A stretch of 64,000 bases of DNA from Pontibacter korlensis (GCF_000973725.1 NZ_CP009621.1:248001-312000); one strand, 5' to 3'; shown: positions 25,668 to 34,616, counted from the stretch's first letter. Notes: a model not told the origin generated them from the letters alone. Numbers and translations: made by a program.

Positions 25668-28211
25668 CTACTTCACTGCACTTTGTGCTTTGCCACTTGC
25701 GGCACCTTCTGCTTTTCCCAATGAAATGAGGTTGGCAAACAAACGGTAAGCACCTGGTACGCCTGCCGGTAACTCCCTGAACCAGGAGTAGCCTGTATAG
25801 ATGTAGTAGCCCTCACCATACTTGGCTACCAGCAATCCGCCATCGCGGGCTGGCTCACCAGGGTCATTAGACGAAAGTATAGGCGTAAATTCTTCGCTCC
25901 ACTTGTTAGGGAAGTACAAGCCTCGCTCCTGCACCCATCCTTCAAAATCTCTCTTCGTGATTTTGTTGGGCGTATTAAGCACTGGATGGTTTGGGGCTAG
26001 CAGGCGTACTTCGGCGTCCTCTACGGCGACACGATCACGGCTGAGTTGCAGTGGATAGGGTGCAACGTTTGGCACCACCAGGCTGTGGTTCGTGTTGTAC
26101 TGCACAATCAGGTTGCCTCCCTGCTTCACGTAGTCGAGCAACACCGGCTGGTAGAAGCGCATCCGGTCTACAGTGTTGTAGGCACGCACCCCAAGTATAA
26201 CTGCATCAAACTGCTGCAAGTAGCTTAGGCGCATGTTCTCATCTTTCAGCAAGGTGACGTTGTAGCCGATTTGCTCCAGGCTAGCAGGAATATCGTCACC
26301 TGCTCCCATCAGGTACGCCACTTTCTCTCCCTGCTTCTGCAAGTCCAGCTTAACGATTTTTGCCGTCGCCTCCGGAAATGTTACTTGTGCAGGAATATGG
26401 CTGTAGTTGATCTCACTTAATCCCTGGGAATAAGTTTTACCGCCCACAGTGGCGATAGCCTGCAACTGTGCCTCCTGCTGTTTCTTTGGCGGATAAACCA
26501 TGAAACGTATGCTTTGCTCAGCACCTTTAGATGCTAATTCAAAAGGCGCTGCCGCTGGCTCAGAACGCCAGCCTTTTGGCATGGCCAGTTTCAGCTCACC
26601 TTTGATATTGTCTTTACCCGCTTTCACCAGTACCTGCACCTGCTTCGGCTCGCCATTTGCAAACATCAGTACCTGTTGGCGCAAGTTGACAAACACTGGT
26701 GGCGTTACTATAAATGGCCGATACACCTCTCCCTCTACTGGGTCAGTTCTTTTATAAACTACTGGCACTTGCACCTGCAGCAGCTCGCCAGCTACCTGTA
26801 AGCTAAAAGTAGCCTGTGCGGCAGGCGCATTTTCCGGCAGCCCAACTTCCTGTAACGCTTTAACCGCGAACATGCCCAGCGTACCTTGTTCGCGTAGCCA
26901 GTAAGGCTGTGAGTATGGCAAGCCTTGTGGTACAGTTTTGCTGCTGCTATACTTCAGCGGGTCGTTATTCTTCAGGTTATAATCAAGGGTAGTATCCGAG
27001 GAGGCAAAACTGTACTGTATACGCTTTAGAGTAACAGGTGTCGAGGAACGGTTGATAGCCTCTACTTGCAGCGTTACAGGCTGGCCCGGAGCAACAGCAT
27101 AATCGCTGGCTGTAACCTCCAGGTAGAGCCCCATACTCTCTTGTAGCACATCCTGTATTTCCTCCAGCTTTACCCGCTTCCAATAGCTATCAGGCAACTT
27201 TTCCAGTTCCTTTCTGGCTGCAATAAGCGTTGGCACTATAGCTGCCGGTACTGTTGGCTTGAAGTTATTGATAGCCTGTTGAATCAGCTGCTGTACTTTT
27301 TCGCTGCCCTTTACACGGCTCCAGCTTGTATTAACACCTTCAAAGAGTTCCTGCTGCGCCTTGTCGCCTGATGTATGCTGCAGGTATTCTATACTTGTGC
27401 CACGGGAGCCACTTGCGCCAAATCCCTGGCTTTTGTGCATACTGCGGCTTTCTGCGGCTACTTCTCCATAAGACTTCCCTAACAAGGGGTTATACCCACC
27501 AACATCTATTTTTAGCAGCTCTTTTCCATACTTTTCAAACTCCTCCTGGCTTGTGAACGACCAAACGCCAGTGTTCCAGAGCAGGCGCTTTGGCTGCCAT
27601 ACTTCCACATGCTTTAACTGCTCCGGAAAACGCTTCGGGTCTGCGGCAGCCTTAAAAGCCTCCGCAGCAAGTATAGCTGAGGCACTGTGGTGCCCATGAC
27701 CCGCCCGCTCATCAGGAGGAAAACGAGTGATCATTACATCAGGCCTAAACTTACGGATTGTCCAAACCATATCTGCCAGCACCTGCTCACGGTCCCAGAT
27801 CGTAAAGGTTTCCGCTGGGGTCTTAGAGTAGCCAAAGTCGTTGGCGCGGGTAAAAAACTGCTGTCCACCATCCCTACGGCGCGCCTGCAGTAACTCCTGT
27901 GTCCGAATAATGCCTAAGCCTTCCCGAATCTCAGGGCCTATCAGGTTTTGACCGCCATCGCCACGCGTTATAGCCAGATAACCGGTATTGTAAAGTTTTT
28001 CGTTTGCCAGATAGGCGATCAGGCGGGTATTCTCATCATCAGGGTGCGCCGCAACATAGAGCGCAGAGCCCAGCACATTTAGCTTTTGCAGGTCTTGCAG
28101 CACCTTAGCTGCCGAGGCTTTCTGCGGCATTTGTGCCAGCAAAGCCCCTGCGCAATGCATCAGGCCCAGTGCTAATAACATCGAGTGAAGGAGACGTGTA
28201 CGGATCTTCAT
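25668..28211 (-). CDS. Secreted PIG-L family deacetylase with large C-terminal region
   Basis: An 847-residue protein from the ATG at 28209-28211; the frame is open 23 codons further, but this start places a normal signal peptide (cleavage after LLA, ~26) at the N-terminus. The PIG-L/LmbE deacetylase domain follows (about 40-280) with the zinc/active-site motif AHPDDE at residues 55-60 and the later HGHHSAS. The next ~550 residues include beta-rich domains and, near the C-terminus, a Rossmann-like segment of the type found in glutamine-amidotransferase-like (ThuA-like) folds (YDAVILGVRAYN-type strand). PIG-L enzymes remove N-acetyl groups from glycans or glycolipids. Confidence 0.85.
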   Translation of the reverse strand: MKIRTRLLHSMLLALGLMHCAGALLAQMPQKASAAKVLQDLQKLNVLGSALYVAAHPDDENTRLIAYLANEKLYNTGYLAITRGDGGQNLIGPEIREGLGIIRTQELLQARRRDGGQQFFTRANDFGYSKTPAETFTIWDREQVLADMVWTIRKFRPDVMITRFPPDERAGHGHHSASAILAAEAFKAAADPKRFPEQLKHVEVWQPKRLLWNTGVWSFTSQEEFEKYGKELLKIDVGGYNPLLGKSYGEVAAESRSMHKSQGFGASGSRGTSIEYLQHTSGDKAQQELFEGVNTSWSRVKGSEKVQQLIQQAINNFKPTVPAAIVPTLIAARKELEKLPDSYWKRVKLEEIQDVLQESMGLYLEVTASDYAVAPGQPVTLQVEAINRSSTPVTLKRIQYSFASSDTTLDYNLKNNDPLKYSSSKTVPQGLPYSQPYWLREQGTLGMFAVKALQEVGLPENAPAAQATFSLQVAGELLQVQVPVVYKRTDPVEGEVYRPFIVTPPVFVNLRQQVLMFANGEPKQVQVLVKAGKDNIKGELKLAMPKGWRSEPAAAPFELASKGAEQSIRFMVYPPKKQQEAQLQAIATVGGKTYSQGLSEINYSHIPAQVTFPEATAKIVKLDLQKQGEKVAYLMGAGDDIPASLEQIGYNVTLLKDENMRLSYLQQFDAVILGVRAYNTVDRMRFYQPVLLDYVKQGGNLIVQYNTNHSLVVPNVAPYPLQLSRDRVAVEDAEVRLLAPNHPVLNTPNKITKRDFEGWVQERGLYFPNKWSEEFTPILSSNDPGEPARDGGLLVAKYGEGYYIYTGYSWFRELPAGVPGAYRLFANLISLGKAEGAASGKAQSAVK

Positions 28212-28611
28212 AGTATCAGAAAACAGGCAGTGCGCCCGCGATATGTGTTGACAATGTATGCGCCCTGTAAAACTAAGCATTTCTGCGGATGGATAACATG
28301 CCTTTTACCTCCTTTCTGACATAGACACCAAACCTAAGGTTAAACAACAGTTTCAAGCATTTATACTTCATTTTTAAGCTGGAAGCGCTAATTTTGTTGA
28401 TAAGGGGCTCTTTAAGAGTTTTCCACCAAAATTCTTAAAAAAGTATAGGATAAGAGTTAGATTTATACTATGTTCGTTTAAGCTTAACAGCTACTACTTT
28501 TTCTCTTACCGCTTACTAGTACAGATAACTTTAGCATAACAGTAACGTAAAACACTGCGCTTACGATATAGCGTGTTGCATACTTCTACCCCCTCTATGC
28601 GATAGACAAAT
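28212..28611. other. Divergent intergenic region
   Basis: About 400 bases between the divergent deacetylase and the plus-strand gene at 28612. It is AT-richer than the surrounding genes and must hold both promoters, but I find no full TTG/TAnnTTTG pair. AAGTATA heptamers occur near 28361 and 28441. No gene seen. Confidence 0.4.
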
Positions 28612-29310
28612 ATGCCCAACCAAAGAGAAAGTAACATCAACGACTTTGCATTCGACTACTTATGCAGCCATTACATCACCCGTTTTGGCACAAAAAAAGT
28701 ATTGGTAGATAAAGAAGAGCGAACAAAACAGGGGCATATAACACAGGGGCTATTCTCGCTAAAAAAACATGACGACACGCTTTTTGTTGCTGCTTTACAC
28801 ACAGCCCACTCCCCTCAGATCACCAAAGCACTTACAAGATTTAAAAAGAACGGTTTAAGCAGGCTTCGCTTTGTTTCGGCACTGTTGGTACTTGCGGCCG
28901 TCTCTGTAGCGGGTTGGCTCATCTTAAAGAGTATAACCTACGCCTTAACAGCCGCTGTAGCGCTGGCTGTGCTTACTTTTGCGCTGCACTCGGTGCTTGA
29001 GAAGAGATATCATACACAAAAGATTACCCGCCTGCTGGACGAGCTAAAGAAAACACCTGCCGATGAGCAATGGTTGGGTCTCTCGGTAAGCAGCCTTGTT
29101 TTTCGCCATAATTACCTGGCAAAGCACCTGTTAGCATTGTGCGAACGCCGTGGTATTGGGCTAATTACTGTCGGGCAGCGTGCTAAAATAGTTCTGCTGA
29201 AAGAAGCACAGACATCAGCCTGTCGGCGCGGCGATTTTCTGTCGCATTACCAGTCTGATGAACGCATACGTAAGGCTCTCTTGGGCGACTCTGTACTGCG
29301 CGTAGCATAA
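28612..29310 (+). CDS. Hypothetical protein with two central transmembrane helices
   Basis: A 232-residue protein. The first ~85 residues are soluble and basic (GLFSLKKHDDTLFVAALHTA). Two adjacent hydrophobic helices follow at about 90-130 (VSALLVLAAVSVAGWLIL and ALTAAVALAVLTFAL). The C-terminal ~100 residues are soluble, with a pattern (FRHNYLAKHLLALCERRGIGLITV, seen in two parts around residue 165-190) of strand-helix character that recalls nuclease-like folds. I cannot identify a catalytic motif and do not assign a function. The start at ATG 28612 is the only good one. Confidence 0.6.
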   Translation: MPNQRESNINDFAFDYLCSHYITRFGTKKVLVDKEERTKQGHITQGLFSLKKHDDTLFVAALHTAHSPQITKALTRFKKNGLSRLRFVSALLVLAAVSVAGWLILKSITYALTAAVALAVLTFALHSVLEKRYHTQKITRLLDELKKTPADEQWLGLSVSSLVFRHNYLAKHLLALCERRGIGLITVGQRAKIVLLKEAQTSACRRGDFLSHYQSDERIRKALLGDSVLRVA

Positions 29311-29435
29311 GCAAAACATATCCTGGCATACCTTTCTACTTATTCAATAATTAGGTTGCAGTGCAACAATAGGGTTGCAGCATTAGTACAAAACCCTACA
29401 TGCCCCTAATACAGTAACAAACTTGATAGAAAGCT

Positions 29436-29519
29436 ATGACACTAATACTTTTAATTATACTCGCCATCATTATCATAATCGGGGTAATCTGGTTTAATTC
29501 TAAAACCCCAAAGCGGTAA
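29436..29519 (+). CDS. 27-residue single-transmembrane microprotein
   Basis: The ATG at 29436 begins a 27-residue frame: a continuous hydrophobic helix (LILLIILAIIIIIGVIWF) followed by a polar basic tail NSKTPKR. An AGAAAG sequence lies just before the start, close to a ribosome-binding site. The stop is 15 bases before the DUF2461 gene, so it could be the leader gene of that unit. Length and composition fit known bacterial single-helix regulators or toxins, but nothing more specific can be said, and it may be untranslated. Confidence 0.45.
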   Translation: MTLILLIILAIIIIIGVIWFNSKTPKR

Positions 29520-29534
29520 CGAGTACCTTTCTAG

Positions 29535-30203
29535 ATGAACATTCGGTACATCCTTGACTTTTTGCAAGGACTACAGCAGCACAACAGCAAGCAGTGGATG
29601 GATGTGCACCGGGAGGAATACCTGCAGGCAAAGGCTTACTTTGTAGAGTTAGTGGAATACCTGATTTCACAACTACAACAGTTCGACGCATCGCTTCATG
29701 GGGTAACGGCGCAGGAGTGTATCTTCAGGATCAACAAGAATGATTTTTCCAAAAAGGGAGAAGTACCATACAAACGCCATTTTGGCGCAGGCATATCGCC
29801 AGCAGGTCGACACTCCCCTTTTGCCAATTATGTACTGATGCTGGAGCCTGGAGGACAATCGAGAATAGGTGGCGGTATACGTAAACCTGGCAGTAAGCAA
29901 CTCGAGCTGATACGGCAGGAAATTGACTATAACCCTGGCCAACTACAGCAAATACTGGATGCACCCGCGCTTAAGTCTACCTTTGCTGGGCTGCGCGGCG
30001 AGCAAACCAGAAACGCACCTAAAGGCTACGATAAGTCGCACCCAGAGCTCGAGCTAATCAAGTATAAAGGATACCAGGTGCTTCACTTTTTTAGTGATGA
30101 AGAAGTAACTGAACCTGGCTTCATAGAGCGTGTGCCCTCCATGTTACGGCAGGTAAAACCGCTCCACGATTTTCTAAACAACGCCATAACTGAACTATCG
30201 TGA
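29535..30203 (+). CDS. DUF2461 domain-containing protein
   Basis: A 222-residue cytoplasmic protein matching the DUF2461 (TIGR02453) family over its length. It opens with LDFLQGLQQHNSKQWMD, has the central IFRINKNDFSKKGEVPYK (the conserved RI(x)RDxRFSxDK-PYK-like block), then GGGIRKP and the C-terminal half. The function of the family is unknown. Its last four bases GTGA contain the start of the next gene, so the two are coupled. Confidence 0.85.
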   Translation: MNIRYILDFLQGLQQHNSKQWMDVHREEYLQAKAYFVELVEYLISQLQQFDASLHGVTAQECIFRINKNDFSKKGEVPYKRHFGAGISPAGRHSPFANYVLMLEPGGQSRIGGGIRKPGSKQLELIRQEIDYNPGQLQQILDAPALKSTFAGLRGEQTRNAPKGYDKSHPELELIKYKGYQVLHFFSDEEVTEPGFIERVPSMLRQVKPLHDFLNNAITELS

Positions 30204-30577
30204 AACATACGTTACCCTTTATTGCAAGCCTGCTGCTTGTTGTAGCTATCGTTATGTCCTGCCGCCAGGAGCCAAAACGGATGCCAGATACATTGCCAGA
30301 TGTGTACGGCTACGTCACCGATATCAAACGCACTGCTAACAACGGCAGCGGTGCCATGGCTGTCGTGGCTATTAAGGCTTTGGAGGGGGTAGAAGCAAAT
30401 TATGATGATGCCAGCGTCAAGATTGATGAGCATACGCTATTGGAGGACCAAACTGGAGAGCCGCTAACATTAGCGGAGCTACGCGAAGGGCATGAGATTC
30501 AGGCTTGGTTTGATGGAGATGTGCTGGCAAGTAAGCCTGTACAAGGTCGCGCTAAAGCAGTACGCATCAAAAGGTAG
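30200..30577 (+). CDS. Small lipoprotein, DUF3221-like
   Basis: A 125-residue protein starting with GTG inside the stop of the upstream DUF2461 gene (GTGA overlap). The signal peptide ends in a lipobox (IVMSC, Cys21). The mature part has an OB-like strand pattern with GYVTDI at its start and AWFDGDVLASKPVQGRAKAVRI near the end, resembling DUF3221. That match is by pattern only. Likely a periplasmic-facing lipoprotein of unknown role. Confidence 0.65.
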   Translation: MKHTLPFIASLLLVVAIVMSCRQEPKRMPDTLPDVYGYVTDIKRTANNGSGAMAVVAIKALEGVEANYDDASVKIDEHTLLEDQTGEPLTLAELREGHEIQAWFDGDVLASKPVQGRAKAVRIKR

Positions 30578-30746
30578 CCCACCCTATCAAACAAATTGTT
30601 CCCTCCAAAAAGTATCACTCTAGCAATATAGTATAAAAATATATTCACTAAGCGTCAGCCTTCTGTTACTAAAGGTCGTAAAAGGATGCTTGTCGGGAAG
30701 TTGCCACAGGGCTACCACCGCATACCTAGCACCTCACCTTTACTAC

Positions 30747-31229
30747 ATGGAGCATCTACCTTACATTGACTTTGAGGAAAAAGTGGCGGCCTGGCCCGCA
30801 CCAATTGAACTAACGCACCTGGAGGGAGACGTTTTTGTAACAATAAAATCACACCAAACCTACATAGAAGCAAAGTGGAGTGGTCATATCACTTCTTGTG
30901 ATATCATCACTGCTTCCAGAGTATACCTCTCACTTATGCAGACGCACGATTGCCCGGACAAGTTACTGAACGATAAAACAGATGTAACCGGCGACTGGTC
31001 TGATGCCAACGACTGGATGGAGTTTGAATGGCTCCCACAGGCTGTTTTTGCTGGTTTACGTTTTATGGCTCATGTTTACTCAAGCAACATGTTTAGCCGT
31101 CTCTCTGCCAGAGACCTATACTTAAGGGTAACACCACGTCTGCAGATGCAAAACTTCAACAACCGCGAAGAAGGCCTGCACTGGCTGCTTACCTGCCTAC
31201 CCTCTGAGCAGGAAGAAGAGGTTAGATAG
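30747..31229 (+). CDS. Hypothetical cytoplasmic protein, STAS/SpoIIAA-like
   Basis: A 160-residue protein from the ATG at 30747; the frame is open to a TTG at 30690, but the ATG start places the protein like its apparent relatives. No signal or membrane segment. Several features suit the SpoIIAA/STAS-like fold common in Cytophagales: a strand with EAKWSGHIT, then CPDKLLNDKTDVTGDWSDANDWME, WLPQAVFAGLRFMAHV, and an amphipathic C-terminal helix ending in LHWLL. The role is not known. Convergent with the small gene downstream, 21 bases apart. Confidence 0.6.
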   Translation: MEHLPYIDFEEKVAAWPAPIELTHLEGDVFVTIKSHQTYIEAKWSGHITSCDIITASRVYLSLMQTHDCPDKLLNDKTDVTGDWSDANDWMEFEWLPQAVFAGLRFMAHVYSSNMFSRLSARDLYLRVTPRLQMQNFNNREEGLHWLLTCLPSEQEEEVR

Positions 31230-31236
31230 GAGCTTG

Positions 31237-31272
31237 AAGCCCCGATTGCTTTATTCTGCAATCGGAGCTTCC
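31237..31272. terminator. Hairpin between convergent genes
   Basis: The stem GAAGC-CCGATTGC / GCAATCGG-GCTTC (one mismatch) has an eight-base T-rich loop. It covers the gap between the STAS-like gene and the small secreted gene, and overlaps the last codons of the latter. The usual T tract is weak on both sides. Confidence 0.5.
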
Positions 31273-31439
31273 ACTGTAATTTCCACCGTATCTAACATTA
31301 CATCCATTACTGGCTCCTCATAAGCTGGGGAAAGTGGCTGTAGAGCAACTACTTTTGTTTGTTGCGGAACTCTGTATGTTTCTTGTACAGCGAAACCAAA
31401 ACCAAACATTGATGCGGCGAGAACGATTAAAATTTTCAT
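31251..31439 (-). CDS. Small secreted protein (62 residues)
   Basis: A 62-residue frame with a clear N-terminal signal peptide (ILIVLAASMFGFGFA) and an acidic, Val/Pro-rich mature part ending in EITVEAPIAE. It has a well-formed Bacteroidota promoter about 40 bases upstream (TTTG at 31507-31510, TAGATTTG at 31479-31486), which makes it more than a chance frame. No family recognised. Confidence 0.55.
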   Translation of the reverse strand: MKILIVLAASMFGFGFAVQETYRVPQQTKVVALQPLSPAYEEPVMDVMLDTVEITVEAPIAE

Positions 31440-31478
31440 AGTTTTAAAATTTAGTTGTTTTACTTCCTTTTGTTATCA

Positions 31479-31510
31479 CAAATCTACTATAAGGTACTAT
31501 GTAATACAAA
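31479..31510 (-). promoter_or_regulatory. Bacteroidota-type promoter of the small secreted protein
   Basis: On the minus strand TTTG (31507-31510) is separated by 20 bases from TAGATTTG (31479-31486), matching the -33 TTG / -7 TAnnTTTG consensus used by Bacteroidota sigma factors. It lies 40 bases before the start at 31439. This is the best promoter I see in the window. Confidence 0.7.
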
Positions 31511-31708
31511 GTACTGTTACAGTATAAGCTACTATATTATACCAACACCCCTCATCTGTCCGCGAAACAGCTTAAGAGCTGGACGAACATGATTAAACTT
31601 TTAAAGCATTTTTCAGGCTTTTAATAAGATTTGAGATCACAAATTGGAAGAGACGACTTTTTGCAAGATGAAGATCAGCAAAGGGGCTATAGTAGGCTGA
31701 AAAAACAG

Positions 31709-31716
31709 TAACTTTG
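31709..31716 (+). promoter_or_regulatory. Putative -7 box (TAACTTTG) of the amino acid permease
   Basis: An exact TAnnTTTG match 17 bases before the ATG of the permease at 31733, implying a very short leader. The -33 element is not apparent. Confidence 0.45.
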
Positions 31717-31732
31717 GCCCCACTTTTTACTT

Positions 31733-33205
31733 ATGCACAACTCTACAAATCCTATTCAAGAAGAGGAGGCGCGTGACACAAGCGGGTTCAAGCGCGAGAT
31801 TACCCTCTACGACGCCATCATGATCGTGACAGGCGGCATGATTGGCTCTGGTATATTCATTGTAACTGCTGATATTTCCCAGGCCGTTGTAAGTCCCGGC
31901 TACATGCTTTTAGTATGGCTTATCTCTGGTTTCCTCACCATGGTAGGGGCTGCAAGCTATGGCGAGCTGTCCTCTATGTTTCCAAAGGTGGGCGGGCAGT
32001 ACGTTTACCTGAAGGAGGCATACAATAAAATGGTTGCCTTCCTGTATGGGTGGACACTGTTTCTGGTGATACAAACTGGTGTCATAGCGGCCGTAGGAGT
32101 AGCTTTTGCTCGTTTTACAGGTGTACTGATTCCCTGGTTCAGTGAAGACAATGTGCTGCTGCGAATAGGCAGTTTCAACTTCTCGTCTGTGCAGCTTCTT
32201 ACCATAATCAGCATTATCTTTCTTACCTACATTAATTCCAGAGGAGTTAAAAGTGGAAAGATGATCCAAAACATCTTTGGAAGCACCAAGCTGATAGCAC
32301 TCTTTGGTTTGATACTTTTCGGCCTGCTGATGGGGGTAAACGATACAGCGGTTGAGGCAAACTTCTCTGACTTTTGGGGACCAAGTGGCGCTAGCACAGC
32401 TCTACCAACAGGCATGGCGCTGGTCTCGGCACTAGGCATAGCGATGGTGGGTGCTTTGTTCTCTGCCGACTCCTGGAATAACATAGGCTTTTCAGGAGAT
32501 GAGATCGTAAACCCGAAACGTACCATTGTATTAAGTATGGTGATCGGCACAGCTATCGTAATGGGAATTTACCTGCTCATTAACCTGGTGTACCTGCTGG
32601 TGCTGCCTATGCACGGCTCTCCGGATGCCACCACTGTACTAGGGCAAGGCATCACGTATGCCGATAATGCACGCGTGGCTGCCGCAGCTGCAGAAGTGAT
32701 TGGAGGATACAAAGCGACTGTAGCCATCGCTATACTCATCATGATATCCACATTCAGCTGTAATAACGGAGCCATACTTTCCGGAGCTCGCGTATACTAC
32801 GCCATTGCAAAAGATGGTCTGTTTTTCGAGAAAATGGGCCGCCTGAACAAGAATGGCGTACCTGCAGCAGCACTTTGGCTACAGTGCATCTGGGCTTGTC
32901 TTTTGTGCCTTTCCGGCACCTTTAATGACCTGTTGGATTATGTGGTCTTCGCTGTTATGTTGTTCTACATACTGACAATAGTTGGCATATTTGTGCTGCG
33001 AAAAAAACGTCCGGAGCTACCCAGGCCATACAAAGCTTTTGGCTACCCCGTGCTGCCAGCACTTTATGTACTTATTTCCTCTGCCATCTGTATCATCCTG
33101 CTAATTGATAAGCCAAAGTTCACCTGGCCAGGCCTGATTATCGTGGCACTTGGTATACCGGTTTATTACCTCTTTGGTAACAGGTTCAGGAAGATTAAAG
33201 CTTAG
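31733..33205 (+). CDS. APC superfamily amino acid permease
   Basis: A 490-residue membrane protein with about 12 transmembrane segments. The first helix carries GGMIGSGIF (residues ~36-44), the substrate-binding glycine-rich unwound stretch of APC transporters. SMFPKVGGQYVYLKEAY follows, and GDEIVNPKRTI in helix 6-7 matches the conserved E-x-NP block. Substrate amino acid unknown. It has a -7 box upstream and a terminator downstream, so it is monocistronic. Confidence 0.88.
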   Translation: MHNSTNPIQEEEARDTSGFKREITLYDAIMIVTGGMIGSGIFIVTADISQAVVSPGYMLLVWLISGFLTMVGAASYGELSSMFPKVGGQYVYLKEAYNKMVAFLYGWTLFLVIQTGVIAAVGVAFARFTGVLIPWFSEDNVLLRIGSFNFSSVQLLTIISIIFLTYINSRGVKSGKMIQNIFGSTKLIALFGLILFGLLMGVNDTAVEANFSDFWGPSGASTALPTGMALVSALGIAMVGALFSADSWNNIGFSGDEIVNPKRTIVLSMVIGTAIVMGIYLLINLVYLLVLPMHGSPDATTVLGQGITYADNARVAAAAAEVIGGYKATVAIAILIMISTFSCNNGAILSGARVYYAIAKDGLFFEKMGRLNKNGVPAAALWLQCIWACLLCLSGTFNDLLDYVVFAVMLFYILTIVGIFVLRKKRPELPRPYKAFGYPVLPALYVLISSAICIILLIDKPKFTWPGLIIVALGIPVYYLFGNRFRKIKA

Positions 33206-33226
33206 TTTATACTTAACCGATATCAG

Positions 33227-33257
33227 AGCCTACAGCCAATGCTGTAGGCTTTTTATT
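33227..33257 (+). terminator. Intrinsic terminator
   Basis: Perfect arms AGCCTACAGC / GCTGTAGGCT with a four-base CAAT loop, followed by TTTTATTT. It follows the permease. Confidence 0.9.
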
Positions 33258-33351
33258 TGCTCATTAGCATTGGCTTTGGCTTAATCAAAATATTGCAAAA
33301 CGCATATCTGCTGCTCACGTAGTACATCTGTAAATACAGCTAAGGACTTAT

Positions 33352-33912
33352 ATGAGTACAAAAGATGCTATACCACCAGGCTGGAGCTATAACCCGGCCT
33401 CTTGGCCACAACGCCTGCCAATTGTAATTGCCGCTTTAGTAGGAATGGGCATTGCCACTTACCTGGCCTTATTTCAGCTAAAAGTAATCGATACTGTTTG
33501 GGAGCCGTTCTTTGGTGACGGAAGCCGCAAGATTCTCACCTCCAAAACCTCTCAGATCCTGCCTATACCCGACGCAGCACTAGGCGCTATAGGATACGTG
33601 GCAGATGCACTTGGCGGCATAATTGGTGGTGTACGCAGGTGGCGCACCATGCCTTGGATTGTGATTGCCTTTGGCTTGGCTGTAGGTCCATTGGGTTTTG
33701 TAAGCGTCCTGTTGGTAGTACTGCAACCAGTACTGTACGATGCCTGGTGCACCCTTTGCTTAAGCACAGCACTCATTTCTGTAGTGATGATAGGCCCTGC
33801 CATGGACGAGATGCTGGCTAGCCTGCAATACATGAAGCGTGTAAAAGAGGCTAATGTGTCGCTTTGGAAAGCATTCTGGGGCTACAAAGAAGTTCAGGGT
33901 AGAGTAATTTAA
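33352..33912 (+). CDS. Vitamin K epoxide reductase (VKOR)-like membrane protein
   Basis: A 186-residue membrane protein with about four hydrophobic segments. Near the C-terminus DAWCTLCLSTALISV holds a CxxC motif in the position of the VKOR quinone-site cysteines, and the PIPDAALGAIGYV segment is also VKOR-like. The upstream loop cysteine pair found in disulfide-forming VKOR proteins is absent; these are the only two cysteines in the protein. So it may not shuttle disulfides. The next gene, a SPW-repeat protein, starts 9 bases later. Confidence 0.75.
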   Translation: MSTKDAIPPGWSYNPASWPQRLPIVIAALVGMGIATYLALFQLKVIDTVWEPFFGDGSRKILTSKTSQILPIPDAALGAIGYVADALGGIIGGVRRWRTMPWIVIAFGLAVGPLGFVSVLLVVLQPVLYDAWCTLCLSTALISVVMIGPAMDEMLASLQYMKRVKEANVSLWKAFWGYKEVQGRVI

Positions 33913-33921
33913 GCAGGAGCT

Positions 33922-34320
33922 ATGTGGGCACAAATCATAAACGCAATACTAGGCATCTGGCTTATGGCCTCCTCTGCCATACTTGGCTACGCCGATTCTA
34001 AAACTATAACCGATAACGAGCACATCATAGGGCCAGTTATTGCAAGCTTTGCCATCATATCGTGGTGGGAGGCGACACGCGTTGTTCGCTTGTACAACGT
34101 ACCACTAGGGCTCTGGCTGCTAGTGGCTCCATGGGTGCTAGGTTTTGATAACACTACAGCCACTATCAATAGCATGCTGGTAGGTGCAGTTGTAACAGGT
34201 TTAAGCTTTGTAAAAGGAAAGATAGAGGAAACCCACGGCGGAGGGTGGATTGCTGTAGTGAAGTCAGACACGCTGCACGCGCGCCAAGCGGCTAAGCAGC
34301 CGAGAACAGACCTGGAGTAG
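33922..34320 (+). CDS. SPW-repeat membrane protein
   Basis: A 132-residue membrane protein with four hydrophobic segments in two repeats. IWLMASSAILGY and LWLLVAPWVLGF match the SPW repeat (W-L-x-x-x-PW-x-L-G pattern). The function of the family is unknown. It sits 9 bases downstream of the VKOR-like gene and is probably co-transcribed with it. The C-terminal ~25 residues are cytoplasmic and basic. Confidence 0.8.
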   Translation: MWAQIINAILGIWLMASSAILGYADSKTITDNEHIIGPVIASFAIISWWEATRVVRLYNVPLGLWLLVAPWVLGFDNTTATINSMLVGAVVTGLSFVKGKIEETHGGGWIAVVKSDTLHARQAAKQPRTDLE

Positions 34321-34448
34321 AAATTACAGAGCAGGAAGGCTCTTTAAGCCACGACATGATGCTGCGTGAGGGAAACCGGGAAGCATTCACTGCACGCATG
34401 AACACTATGGACCCCGACCATCTAAACAAGCCAGCGAACATACAGGCA

Positions 34449-34486
34449 CCTGCACTTTGTTCCTCTATCGAGGAACAAAGTGCAGG
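34449..34486. promoter_or_regulatory. Perfect 17-bp hairpin in the gap before the hydrolase gene
   Basis: Arms CCTGCACTTTGTTCCTC and GAGGAACAAAGTGCAGG pair without mismatch around a TATC loop. There is no T tract on either strand, so it is not a plain intrinsic terminator. It lies about 130 bases after the SPW gene and 130 before the hydrolase. It could be an operator, an RNA-processing site or a small mobile remnant. Confidence 0.55.
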
Positions 34487-34616
34487 ATGCAATACAGCTT
34501 CTAAACAATGGACATTAGCCTCAAGTAAGCTGTTCTAAAGGTAAATGCGTTATACTTAACATTCTGCTGTTCTCTTTCTCTAAAAACAACTACCTTTCTC
34601 ATCGTACATAGTTACC

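Noticed and set aside
29355-29380. GTTGCA repeats as a CRISPR-like or tandem repeat
   Set aside because: Only three short units with irregular spacing; at best an operator, so mentioned only with the microprotein.
34356-34538. 60-codon frame over the 17-bp hairpin
   Set aside because: The palindrome alone explains its residues; no signal, domain or promoter.
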